Origin: Symbiodinium natans
Taxonomy: Eukaryota > Sar > Dinophyceae > Suessiales > Symbiodiniaceae
Direction of reading: 5' to 3'
NCBI GenBank assembly: GCA_905221605.1
Contig: CAJNDS010002732.1
Location: 172,501-236,500 of the forward strand
Length of the DNA stretch: 64,000 bases
In this document: one piece after another, positions 11,332-20,996 of the stretch
Numbering within the stretch: the first letter of the stretch is position 1
Layout: every line of letters starts with the position of its first letter
Position numbers and translations under genes: made by a program
The notes under the pieces: model-generated
Told to the model about the DNA's origin: nothing
Seen by the model: only the letters and a program-made list of their open reading frames with translations
The model's database searches: none

Positions 11332-12365
11332 GTACTATGCTGAGAACACCGAATACCAGGACAAAGTGCGGTTTCTCTTCCAGGCATGGTTTGGGTGTGT
11401 TCCCTGAGGGGGGGCCCGTGTGGGGATGCGGGGCTAGCTTCCCCGATGTTTTGCTTCTTTTCCAGGTGCCCTTGCTGAAAAGGCTGCCTTTAGATCAGCA
11501 ACCTCTGGTAGCTCCTTGGAATGCATGAAGATCCTTGAAGTCAGTCGGGAAGTGCGCACCAGAACCTGACCCCATTGCAAGAGGCAAGCATGGTGCATTG
11601 GCCCGTGAAAAGTGTCATGTGGGTCTCATTCTATTTTGGCTTTATGCATTTCTACTATTTGTAGCATGTTACTATTCTCTACCGTCGTTATAATATGATT
11701 ATACTGTATATCAGTTGATACGACAACTGCTAATTGCTTCACACCCCCCCCAAACAATACAAACTATTCTCCCTTGTAAGTCTAACATACTCATTATTAT
11801 TTCTTATTCTTTTCGGGGTTCTTAAGCAACTAGTAGACAATTCCAGAGCCTCAGGCGAAAGCTGCAAAATCCATCAAGTTCCAGCCCCACTCAATCATCA
11901 TGCGCGAGGGAGCCTCTGAAGCGTGAGCGGGTTTAGGGTTTAGCGTTTAGGGTTTAGGGTTTAATTAGGGCTCAGGGCTTAGGGCTTAGGGTTTATAGGG
12001 TTTAGGGTTTGGGGTTAGGGTTTAGGGCTGTCTTGTGACTGTCTCCCAATGTCTGTCAGCATCTGCAATTTCTCGAATGTCAGCATCTTGACTGGCCGTG
12101 GGCTTGCAGGGGACCTTGGTGATGATTTCTACGTCTTGCGGCAGGGAGAGGCGAGTGTGACGGTGAGGACTGTCAAGGGGGAGAAGGCCGCCTTCACGTC
12201 ACCATTCTTCACGACGCATGTTCTTACACAGATTCAGGGGGTCAGGCCGTGGTTGCCTTACTACTTGAGAACTGTGCTTGTGTGTACCATCTCCAGGTGG
12301 TTGGAAGATTGGGGCCAGGTGATTACTTTGGCGAGAAAGCCCTCCTTGCGGATGAGACTCGGAAT
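11332..12365 (+). CDS. PKG-like gene, exons of CNB unit 1
   Basis: Exon 11332-11383 (YYAENTEYQDKVRFLFQ) would splice from a GC donor to exon 11466-11513 (VPLLKRLPLDQQPLVA), the N-terminal helix of a CNB domain. After a 600-bp intron with a MITE and telomere-type repeats, exon 12110-12190 gives GDLGDDFYVLRQGEASVTV. Exon 12297-12365 gives GRLGPGDYFGEKALLADETR, the phosphate-binding cassette. A TAG follows at 12366; the expected strand (ISCITA) continues one base out of frame, so either the exon ends here or there is a 1-base lesion. Confidence 0.75.
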
Positions 12366-15300
12366 TAGCTGCATCACTGCTCGCTTCCAGCACGTTGCTG
12401 CACTTTGCTGCGATGGCGCTTCTTCTTGTCCGCCAATGTTCGTCCACTAAACTGGGTAATCTCTATCTTGCCCTCCTGTGTTACACCACTTCCTCCTGTG
12501 CCATTTCACCTTCTCATGCATCTAAGGAGGCGCGCACAGCAACGATCACCACGCAGACCTTTGTGGAGTGCCTGAGGATTCAACGCAAGGCTCAGTTTGG
12601 CAAAGCCTGGCAGTCTCCGACTTATTTGTGCCTGCAAGCCCTGCCAGCACTTCGAAGAACTCGGACTCAAAGAGAAGCTGACGTTCGCAGATCGCAAAGC
12701 GCAACGCAGCTGGGCTCACTTTCAGGGTGGTCACTTTGAGCAACGCCCCAGATTCATTCGGAACCAGCAGGGCCACGGCGAAGCCTCCGACTTTCCGTTG
12801 AGTTGAGCCAGGAGTGGGAATGTAGCACCTCAATCAATTTGCAGTCTATGTTGAACATAGCCTATGTCCAGCCTCCTCTTAGGTGCTGCCAAGAGCCGTG
12901 CCTTGGACCACTTCAATGGATGAGATGAAGACTTGCGCATGTGGCAGTTGTCGGGCTTCTTGGAAACAGAGTGTTCTCGATGGCCCATCCAGGTAAAGTT
13001 CACCCGCCCACAGACAAGACTGAAGCAGAGAAGACGTTCATAAGGCCGGAATGGCCTGAAAAGCTGATGGTGTGTTTGGTGCTTCTATGGTTGGGGAGTG
13101 ATAGACGCAAAGGGAGTGAGCTTGTTAGCTGCCGTATGCAGGCCAGTTAAAGTACTCGCACTTGCTCTTTGCAGGGAAGCCTTGCTGAACAGTGAGACCC
13201 TGAATGGCGGGATGAGCGCCATGTCGGAAGAGAAGATGACCAAACTGACAGATGCAATGTGGAAAGAGAAGGTCATGTCGCTTGTCTACAGTTGAAAATC
13301 GAGTTGAAAACATGCTGAAGTTCAGTGCAGGCAGCGGTGCCCCCATCTGGCATGGGTGGTCTTAAGTCCCATGTGGGGTAAGGCCCGGAAGAAGACTCAT
13401 CCGCGAGGGCGACCTTGGAGCGGAATCGTTCTACATCATCGAATCAGGAGCGCGGCATGGCTACATAGCATGGCTGCGTCGCATGCTGCACTGTACTTCT
13501 GAACTGTACCTGACCCGTCTGGCTGCTAACATTGCATTGTTGCCACACTTTTCCGGTTGCGTTCCGGACCACGTCCTTCTAACATGCAGAAATCCCAGGT
13601 TTGAAGTGATTGTCACGGAGAAGTCCTTTGTCTGCATGCTGGAGACTTTCGTTGAGACTTTGTGGCTTTGCTTTGGCCAAGGCTTGGGGGACAGCATGGG
13701 CCTGGGGAGATCGTTCACAGCCTCTCGGACAAATATGACCCATTGTGTAAGTCGTGTAAAGTCTTGGTCCGGGTTTAGGGTTTAGGGTTAAACCCTAAAC
13801 CCCAAACCCTAAACCCCTTGTGTGTGAGATGGGGTGAGGCAAGAAGACTGTGGTGGATGTGCTGCGAAGAGGACACACTTTTGGCGAGCTCGCCATTCTG
13901 TTTCTGGTTCCACGGTGGCCAGCTCGAACTTGGCTGAGCCATGTTGCGCACAAACCTACCACGATGGGCTATGATGGGCTATTACGCCCTTTTTACCCCT
14001 TAAAAAAAGGCACCTTATAGGGTTGAACATGGGGATTATTATACCCCCTTAAAAAGGCCCTTTATAGGGTTGATTGTGGGGATTGTAAGGCCAGAAAAGC
14101 CCATCCTACAGTAGTAGTAGCCAGCCCAGAGGGCTTGGCCTTGACCAGCGCCACCACGCTGCCGTGACAAAGGCGGGCGACGGTCATCTGCACGAGCGAG
14201 GCGAACGTTTGGGTGGTCGACCGTAGCTCGGCTACTTCAGCCCCGGATCTGCCACATACTGTTGGGTAGTAGGGAATGAGGGAATGAGGCACCCTATATC
14301 CCCCTATAAACACCCTTTAAGGAATTATTATAGGGTACCTCATTCCCTCATTCCCTACGAACCAACGGAAAAGGCCAGAGAAGCTCGGGTAAGACTTCTC
14401 AGAACTCAGGCCATCAGTTCAAGCAGATCATCATGCCAATCAGTGAGGAAACCTGGTGCGCTTTTCCTTTCGGTAGCCCGCGTGCCAGGGACTGGTGTAG
14501 CTGCCGCATGGTGAGGAGAAGCGCCTGGAATACGTCAAGATCTTCTCCACAGTGCCATTGTTGATGCCCCTTCTGACCCAAGAGAAAACGGACATGGCGA
14601 ATGTCATTGTGGATGTGATGTTCAATTCTGAGGAGATCATCGTGGAACAGGGAGCGGCTTGACCCCACATGTCCCCAAATGCACGACAGAATTCTGGGGC
14701 AACTGTCTGGGATCTTGTTTTGGGCTTGCGGAACAGGGGACACGCACACATTCTTTCAGATGAGCTGTTCAAAGCCCTTGCTTGGATGTGCCGCCCATCC
14801 CCACCCTTCACCCCCACCAATACAACGAACGGAGCTGAGGCTCCGGGGAATACCTTCTTCATACTGGTCGAGGGCAAGGTCCGCATGCGGCTGCGCGTTC
14901 GGACATGCCGAAATATGGGGGGGTTCACGAAAATAGGGAACCCCCCCAATATAGATCCAAATAGCAGCACCCCCTTCTAAACAAGGACCCCAGCAAGGTG
15001 CCCCGAATTTCGGAAAACCCCGATGCTAAATGGGATTTATGAGCCGTCGAGGTGGCTGTTATCAAGGATGGTTTGATCGCCGGTGAGCTCGAAGCCAATG
15101 CTGCCCCATGCCTGCAGAATTTCAGTGATCGACAGCGAGCCTGCACATTGCCCATGGGCCTGGAGCATTTTTGCGGGTTCACACAAAGTACGCTTGCCAC
15201 ACGCAACTTTCACACAAAAGCCCCAGAAGACGAGCCTTCACCCCCTGCATTTTTGCGTGCTCGGACATGCTATAATGCAAGTACTTCCCGTCCAACCTCT

Positions 15301-17283
15301 AACCCGGCAACCTGGCCCAGAGGCGAAGAACACCATGCCCTACTTTGGGGAGCGGGCCCTCCTATACCAAGAGCCCCGAGCCGCCACAGTGAGGGTGGTC
15401 TCAGAGGCCGGGATCAGAGGGGAAAAAGTAGTTGGTAAGCTGTTGCTATTGCTCGTGGGAGCCTTCTTGCAGCTGTTTTTGTGGTTGCAGTCCGCCCGGT
15501 GCCTTATGCTGGACAAGGACTCGGAATTCCGTGGTAGCATCTCAGGATGCTTTTGCGAAGGTTCTGGCTTCTGAGCGCAGGAGGCTTTTGACGAGCACCT
15601 GGGCCTGCTGAAAGAGGTTCTCGAGATGCCACCTCAGAGATCACCCACCATTCTCAGAAGCGCACCATGTTCGTGTAAGGCAGTTGTGCATAGAGACTGC
15701 AAGGAATGGCTTGAAGTCCCTCACTGGCCTGGCGCCTTTGCGGCACATGAGCTACACACGAGCTATACACCAGCATGGCAAATGCTTTGCTCCTCGGTTT
15801 TCAGGCAGAAAAGAAGAAGGCTCATCATCCTGGCAGCATGGCAAGCAAGGAGATTTGGATGTTCTCCCATATTTCTCAGCAGCATGTCAAAAGAGTCTCG
15901 AGTAGGGTGAAAGATTCGCCGAGGTGATCCGGAGCGGGAGTCTCGGCAGCTTGGTAGGTCGACCCACGTTGACCCCTTTCGCTGGTCAAGCCACGGAAAA
16001 CGCCACGCAACTCGATCTTTCCGACGAAGGACAAGATCTTGCACAAGGAGCTCGTTCAATGTGGACGCTTCGGCTGCCACCCAGCCGGCAAGCACGGTAT
16101 GACATTTATGCGTGGGTTTTTTTTTGTCGCCACTTTTTAGTGTTGCCAGCAGCGTCAACTTTCAACTACTGGGCCAAATTCTTGAAGGCGGTGGATATTC
16201 CACGGTGGATCTGGTGCAGCATGCAGAGACCGGGAATACGTATGCCCTGAAATCGATCAGCAAAGGTGGCTTGGGCACGCAGACAGCAATGTGAATTCAG
16301 AAGTGCTCCTCGTGCTTGCAACGTGGCCAGGCTACATTGCTGCGGCGCACATGAAGGCTGCCATTGCGAATGAGAAGGATGTCCTTTACATGACCAGCTC
16401 GCCGTTCATCATCAAGCTGTTTGCAGCTTGGCTCCGTCAAGGAAAGTTGGACAGAGTTCACCCCTAAACCCCTGAAACCCCTGAAGCGCCTGAAACCCCT
16501 GAAAGCCCTGAAAGCCCTGAAACCCTAAACCCCTGAAACGAACGTCAAACTCAGGAGACTTACAACTTGAAGTCCACGCTGTGCTTCCTGCTGGAGGCCC
16601 CATTCAGTTGGAAGGGATACCCTTCACCCCAGGTAAGAACACAACGTTCAGGAACTAGGGGAACCAGGACGAGCTTTGGGCTAGGGTTGTGCCCTTATGC
16701 TGCCGTTGAGGCCGCATTGGGGGGCGAGCTCTTCACCACCTATAAAAAGCATGCCTTCTTTGGCAGCGAGCCGCACACAAGGTCGCGGAAGCAGCAGGTG
16801 TACTATAACAGCTCGACCTTGTCTACCCTGCACGCTTTCTCTCTGAAAGGTATTACATGGCTGGCGTTGCACACGCTCTTGAGCACATGCATGATCGCCG
16901 GGTGATTTACAGGGACCTGAAGCCTGAGAGTCTCACTTGCAGCTGCAGTCACCTTGTTAGCTGCTACCTGTTTGATGGCTCACGCTTTGCATGTCTGACT
17001 CAGGAATCTGCTTCTGGACCACAAAGGTTGCCTCAAGTTGACAGATGCCTGGTTCATGATATTCATGGATATTCATGTGGGCTTGCGCACGTTCGAACTA
17101 TTCCATACCTTACACATCTATGCACTATGCACCCTACGCTTCTGCAACTCGTCCTCTCACCCCAGTGCTACTCGAGCTGGTCGGATGGTGCGAAGGACAT
17201 GGGTTCGGCCAAATTCGCCAGCGGAAGCACCTACACGATCGTAGGCACGCCCGATTACTTTGCGCCAGAAATGGTCAAGGCAA
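11332..17283 (+). CDS. PKG-like cyclic-nucleotide-dependent protein kinase (multi-exon, 3' end not seen)
   Basis: About twenty short exons in order encode three cyclic-nucleotide-binding (CNB) units and an AGC kinase domain, the architecture of protist cGMP-dependent protein kinases. The four parts are listed separately. Introns contain telomere-type repeats (11.93-12.03, 13.77-13.82 and degenerate 16.46-16.53 kb) and MITEs (11.73, 17.33 kb). Some intron ends share direct repeats, e.g. TTCCAGG at 11378 and 11459, and GAGGCC at 16594 and 16708. The kinase C-lobe (the DWW..G.L.YE region) is not visible in the next 3 kb, which is tandem repeat, so the gene is truncated or has a very long intron. 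An in-frame TAG at 12366-12368 sits at the end of one CNB exon. In protists such kinases link cyclic nucleotides to secretion and motility; the cyclic nucleotide preference cannot be decided here. Confidence 0.8.
11723..11840. mobile_element. MITE family 1, copy 2
   Basis: Element 11727-11836 (110 bp), left end CTGCTAATTGCTTC, right end GGGGTTCTTAAGCAAC then TAGTAG. It is flanked by ACAA on both sides (11723-11726, 11837-11840), a 4-bp target duplication. It lies in an intron of the PKG-like gene. Confidence 0.75.
11931..12029 (+). repeat. Interstitial telomere-type repeats (TTTAGGG, degenerate)
   Basis: Runs of TTTAGGG with variants (TTAGCG, CTTAGGG, CTCAGGG) inside a PKG-like gene intron. 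Confidence 0.9.
12645..13903 (+). CDS. PKG-like gene, exons of linker and CNB unit 2
   Basis: About 12645-12719 reads FEELGLKEKLTFADRKA, like the linker after a CNB domain in apicomplexan PKG. Exon from 13175 reads ALLNSETLNGG...EEKMTKLTDAMWKEKV. About 13390-13462 reads RLIREGDLGAESFYIIESGA, the core beta-roll. About 13841-13903 reads KTVVDVLRRGHTFGELAILF, the FGE cassette. The intron between the last two carries the head-to-head telomere-type palindrome. Confidence 0.72.
13771..13818. repeat. Head-to-head telomere-type palindrome
   Basis: Two to three TTTAGGG units run directly into about four CCCTAAA units, with the symmetry centre near 13788 (GGGTTAAACCC). It is intronic in the PKG-like gene. 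Confidence 0.85.
13970..14110. mobile_element. Possible MITE-like insertion
   Basis: GATGGGCT at the left and AGCCCATC at the right bracket two imperfect copies of an AAGGCnCnTTATAGGGTTGA unit. AT-rich ends and small size suggest a non-autonomous element; no clear target duplication. Confidence 0.4.
14269..14358. repeat. 90-bp hairpin element
   Basis: Left arm 14269-14298 (GTAGGGAATGAGGGAATGAG...) and right arm 14329-14358 (...CTCATTCCCTCATTCCCTAC) are nearly perfect inverted repeats around a 30-bp AT-rich loop. The second arm ends 150 bp before the first exon of CNB unit 3. Confidence 0.75.
14510..15637 (+). CDS. PKG-like gene, exons of CNB unit 3
   Basis: 14510-14652 reads KRLEYVKIFSTVPLLMPLL then KTDMANVIVDVMFNSEEIIV and EQGA. 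About 14840-14895 reads APGNTFFILVEGKVRM. About 15050-15076 reads VAVIKDG. About 15321-15417 reads PYFGERALLYQEPRAATV, a full phosphate-binding cassette with the conserved Glu and Arg. 15491-15534 reads RCLMLDKDSEF, and 15581-15637 reads AFDEHLGLLKEVLE. The cassette has the residues needed to bind a cyclic nucleotide, so this unit is probably functional. Confidence 0.78.
14917..15021. mobile_element. MITE family 2, copy 1
   Basis: Terminal inverted repeats: GGGGTTCACGAAAATAGGG at the left, CCCGAATTTCGGAAAACCCC at the right (complement GGGGTTTTCCGAAATTCGGG). It lies in the intron between two CNB-unit-3 exons. The same ends recur at 49481 and 52516. Confidence 0.55.
16149..17283 (+). CDS. PKG-like gene, kinase-domain exons (N-lobe to activation loop)
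   Basis: About 16149-16288: GGGYSTVDLVQHAETG (Gly-rich loop) and TYALKSISKG (ATP lysine). About 16349-16434: ANEKDVLYMTSSPFIIKLFA. 16561-16599: LKSTLCFLLEA; 16711-16783: AALGGELFTTYKKHAFFGS. 16849-16928: MAGVAHALEHMHDRRVIYRD then LKPE; 17004-17045: NLLLDHKGCLKLTD. 17196-17283: DMGSAKFASGSTYTIVGTPD then YFAPEMV. Catalytic YRDLKPEN, the DMG (in place of DFG) and the phosphorylatable GTPDYFAPE loop are present, as in other PKG-type AGC kinases. Nothing for the C-lobe was found downstream. Confidence 0.82.
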
Positions 17284-17329
17284 GGCAGCAGCCTGTGGAA
17301 TTTCCGACCCTGTCTCGCATGCTGTGTTT

Positions 17330-17432
17330 CTACTAGTTGCTTAAGAACCCCATTTTTTAATAATCCCTATATTACCCTTAAGGAAGAATATTTTCCCCAC
17401 ATCTTTGTGTGGGGTTCGTACTTTTGGGGCCT
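17330..17432. mobile_element. MITE family 1, copy 3 (decayed right end)
   Basis: The left end CTACTAGTTGCTTAAG + AACCCC is intact, and interior AATCCCTATATTAC matches copy 1. The right end (GGGGTTCGTACTTTTGG) is degenerate and no target duplication remains. It lies directly after the last kinase exon seen. Confidence 0.6.
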
Positions 17433-17433
17433 G

Positions 17434-17492
17434 CTCCTCCTCCTCCTCCTCCTCCTGCTCCTCCTCGCTCCTCGCTCCTCCTCCCTCCTCAC
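17434..17492 (+). repeat. CTC/CTG microsatellite
   Basis: Imperfect (CTC)n with CTG and GCT interruptions. Confidence 0.85.
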
Positions 17493-17810
17493 CATGGACG
17501 CACCACACACTGACGACAGCATGGTTTTATTTTGGGCCACGAGGGCCATGAGCTACCCATTCTGTGGTATCCTCTGGAAAGTGCATTCGTGCTTCTTCAA
17601 GTGAGCCTTCTTCACCTTAGTAACACGGGGGCCTGAAGCCGCATGTGTCCCATGCAAATCCTGCCAATTTCCCGTCCAAAGATGTGGCGGGAAATTCGAA
17701 GGAGTTTGGTGGGAAACCGTGATGTTTTTTTCGGGTTCATCACAGTCCATTGTATGTGTTGGGTGGGGTAAGGTTTTCATGCAAGGTCTGGGGAACCCTT
17801 ACCCGGAGCC

Positions 17811-18055
17811 AGAAAGTGGGATTTAAGTGGGAGTTTGGTGGGATTTCAGTGGGAGTTTGGTGGGATTTAAATGGGATTTTCGTGGGATTGGTGTGGGCTT
17901 TTGGCGGGAACCGCGCACCCGGAGCCAGAAAGTGGGATTTGAGTGGGAGTTTGGTGGGATTTAAGTGAGAGTTTGGTGGGCTTCAAGCGGGAGCTTGGTG
18001 GGATTTAAGTGGGAGCTTGGTGGGATTTGAGTAGGATTTTGGTGGGATCGGATCG
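17811..18055 (+). repeat. Tandem repeat, GTGGGATTTAAGTGGGAG-type unit
   Basis: About ten imperfect copies of GTGGGATTTNAGTGGGAG and TTTGGTGGGATT words with period near 22-36 bp. Confidence 0.85.
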
Positions 18056-18085
18056 CGGATTATGTAATTGTCCTTTGGAGTGCAG

Positions 18086-18276
18086 TGGCAGTTTGGTTGT
18101 TTCTAGTGGGGGTTTGTCTGTTTCTAGTGGGGGGTTTGTCTGTTTCTGGTGGTGGTTTGTCTGTTTCTAGTGGGGGTTTGTTTGTTTCTGGTGGGGGTTT
18201 GTCTGTTTCCAGTGGGGGCTTTGTCTGTTTTTAGAGGGGGATTGTCTATTTTTAGTGGGGGTTTGTAGGTTTTTCC
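18086..18276 (+). repeat. Tandem repeat, ~24-bp unit
   Basis: Eight copies of TTTCTAGTGGGGGTTTGTCTG with single-base variants. Sequence from 18277 to about 19000 has no recognisable gene. Confidence 0.9.
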
Positions 18277-19009
18277 GAAGGCTCCTACCTGAATTGAAAA
18301 GACCCCAAACCAAGAAGGCAACGATGCTAATCCCTGATGTCCAGGGCACCAGCCCACACCCACAGCGCTTCAATCGCTGCACTGAGGGGACATGTTTACT
18401 ACATGGACTGAAACAAAATCGCTCATGGGGTTGGAGGAAAGCAAGGCTCCGTGGCTGTTAGGATGCTCCCATCGTAGTTGTGCAATCCAAGGTGCCGATG
18501 TCCCAAGGTGCAGGCCATCCCAAGCGTTCAGAATTGAAATTGCTTGAGAAAAGGCTTTGGGTCTTGAGGGCACATGATGTCACAAGCACTGTAGTGGATA
18601 CCAGCTGCAACAACATTGCCCAGGTACTCCACGCGCAGGTACGTTTTCCTGTCCGATGACATAGAGCTTCGTTGGCGCGAGCTATGTCAAAGCACCTCGC
18701 GCCCCCTGCTGTTGAAAAGCACGCCAAGTCACATCTAAGTCACAATCCTGCCGATACGTCCTGTGTTGGAATCTCACCAAGTCACTCCGATGGTCCCGTG
18801 CCTTGCTGTTGGGCTCACGTCAAGTCCCATCCAAGGCAACGGGTAGCTCTGTTTTATGGTTCGTCCCGCCCCCCCCCCCCCCCGGTAGGTTTTGTATTTT
18901 CGTGTAGTGGAAAAACTGCGAAAACCGACTGATCCATGAGAACAGCAACAGAATGTCATTGAAGCCAAAGCAGGAACATGTGAGTTCGTGCCGCGTGGGA
19001 ACAGCGGTT

Positions 19010-19072
<63 letters not shown>

Positions 19073-19120
19073 CGCGCACGCACACGCACACACACGCACG
19101 CACGCACGCACGCACGCACA

Positions 19121-19151
<31 letters not shown>

Positions 19152-19158
19152 GCACGCA

Positions 19159-19201
<43 letters not shown>

Positions 19202-19336
19202 GCGTGCGTGCACGCACGCACGCACGCGCACACGCACGCGCACGCGCACGCGCACGCGCACGCGCGCGCACACGCGCACACGCGCACACGCGCACACGCA
19301 ACCCACACCACACCACCCACACACACACACACACCC

Positions 19337-19367
<31 letters not shown>

Positions 19368-19769
19368 CGGCACGCCACGCACAGCACGCACGGCACGCAC
19401 GCACGACGCACGCACGCCGCCGCACGCGCGCACGCGCGCCGGCGCACGCGCGCACGCGCGAACGCGAGAGCCACCCGCGCCCGGCGCGCCGCGCGCGCGC
19501 GCGCGCGAACGGCGCACGCGCACGCACACGCGCACGCGCAACGCGCACAAGCACCGCACACATGCACACGCACCCGCACACGCACAAGCACCCGCACGCG
19601 CCGCGCAAGCGCACACGCACGCGCACGCGCACGCGCACGCGCACGGCGGCACGCGCACCGCACCCGGCACCCGCACCCGCAGCGCACGCTCGCCAAGCAC
19701 ACGCACACGACAACACGCACGCACACGCACACACACGCACACACCCACACACACGCACACACGCACCCA

Positions 19770-19801
<32 letters not shown>

Positions 19802-20146
19802 CACACGCGCACACGCGCACACGCGCACACGCGCACACGCGCACACGCACACACGCACACACGCACACACGCACCACACACGCGCACACACGCGCACACA
19901 CGCGCACACACGCACACACGCACACACGCACACACGCACACACGCACACACGCACACACGCACACACGCACACACGCACACACGCACACACGCACACACG
20001 CACACACGCACACACGCACACACGCACACACGCACACACGCCCACACGCGCACACACGCACACACGCACACACGCACACACACCCACACACCCACACACC
20101 CACACACACACACCCACACACACACACACCCTCACACCCACACACA

Positions 20147-20196
<50 letters not shown>

Positions 20197-20280
20197 AACC
20201 ACGCAGGCACGCAGGCACGCAGGCACGCAGGCACGCACGCACGCACGCACGCACGCACACACGCACACACGCACACACCA
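19010..20280. repeat. Long CA / CACG / CG composite microsatellite
   Basis: About 1.27 kb of alternating purine-pyrimidine sequence: pure (CA)n ends, with inner blocks of (ACGC)n, (GCGCAC)n, (ACACACGC)n and (ACGCAGGC)n. It is open in several frames on both strands because it lacks stop codons, giving false proteins of 390-500 residues. Strong Z-DNA-forming potential. Confidence 0.97.
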
Positions 20281-20326
20281 CGCACCACGCACTATGCACA
20301 CACCTTCTTCACCAACACAGGTGTCG

Positions 20327-20745
20327 CTTGTGCTGGCAGGCGCGACATTTAAGGGGCCCTGGGCCCTGGACCGGTGCTGTGCGCGTATTTAGGGGGCCTG
20401 GGGCCTGGACCGGTGCCGCCCGCGCCTCGGGAACGTTGAACGTTGGCAGGCGCGACATTTAGGGGCCTGGACCTGTTAAACGTTGGCAGGGCGCCTCCGG
20501 CACGTTGGCATGCGCGACATTTAGGGTCCCTAAACGTTGGCAGGCGCGACATGCATTGGGCCCTGAGGCCCTGGACCGGTGCCGCGCGCCTCGTTGAACG
20601 TTGGCAGGCGCGACATTCAGGGCACTGGACCTATGAAACGTCGGCAGGCGCGACATTGAAAAGGACCGGTGCCGCGCGCGCCTCGGGAACGTTGGCAGGC
20701 GCGACATTTAGGGGCCCTGGACCTGTGCAACGTTGGCAGGCACCC
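20327..20745 (+). repeat. Degenerate tandem repeat with core GTTGGCAGGCGCGACATT
   Basis: The core GTTGGCAGGCGCGACATT appears about eight times (near 20333, 20441, 20499, 20536, 20600, 20640, 20689 and a shortened copy at 20728), separated by TAGGGGCCTGGACC and GGTGCCGCGCGCCTC words. Spacing is irregular (about 35-105 bp). Confidence 0.85.
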
Positions 20746-20751
20746 CAAACC

Positions 20752-20783
20752 CAACCCTCAACCCTAAACCCTAAACCCTAAAC
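20752..20783 (-). repeat. Telomere-type tract abutting the spliced-leader relic
   Basis: CCCTCAACCCTAAACCCTAA and following CCCTAAA units run without a gap into the SL core at 20784. Confidence 0.9.
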
Positions 20784-20804
20784 CCGTAGCCATTTTGGCT
20801 CAAG
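20784..20804 (+). other. Genomic copy of the dinoflagellate spliced-leader core
   Basis: The 21 bases match the conserved dinoflagellate SL after its first variable base: starts CCGTAGCC, centre ATTTT, ends GGCTCAAG. The preceding base is C, where the SL has D (A, G or T). No GT donor follows, so this is not an SL RNA gene; it is followed by open reading frame. The parsimonious reading is a reverse-transcribed trans-spliced RNA integrated next to a CCCTAAA tract. Confidence 0.9.
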
Positions 20805-20996
20805 CGCATCAAGAACTGTGAGGGATTTGAGGGTCTCAAAGGTGACGCAACTGCGCACCGTTGGTTTCAGCAATTGCTGGCCTATTTGAGCTGGATTCTT
20901 GAGTCCAGTATCCTCTGTCCTGATCGGTATGTTAGAGATGTGTTGTGTCATGCTCTTTTTTACCATTATTTCAACCTTCTATGCGGTCATCAGTGA
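20805..20996 (+). CDS. SL-proximal short open frame (unknown, broken or partial)
   Basis: The frame open from the SL to a TGA at 20994 reads HRWFQQLLAYLSWILESSIL then PDRYVRDVLCHALFYHYFN, which looks like protein-coding composition. It has no ATG near its start, so it may be the tail of a longer protein whose 5' part was lost before SL addition or reverse transcription. Not assigned to a family. Confidence 0.35.
   Translation, partial: RIKNCEGFEGLKGDATAHRWFQQLLAYLSWILESSILCPDRYVRDVLCHALFYHYFNLLCGHQ

Noticed and set aside
19010-20280. CRISPR-like regular repeat spacing
   Set aside because: Simple microsatellite without spacers; the genome is eukaryotic.
18774-20462. Open frames of 390-500 codons on both strands (poly Cys-Val, His-Thr, Ala-Arg)
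   Set aside because: They translate the CA/CG microsatellite, which has no stop codons in several frames; no conserved protein sequence.
20784-20804. SL RNA gene
   Set aside because: No GT donor or Sm-like site follows the 21-base core and the sequence continues as open reading frame, so this is a relic of a trans-spliced product.
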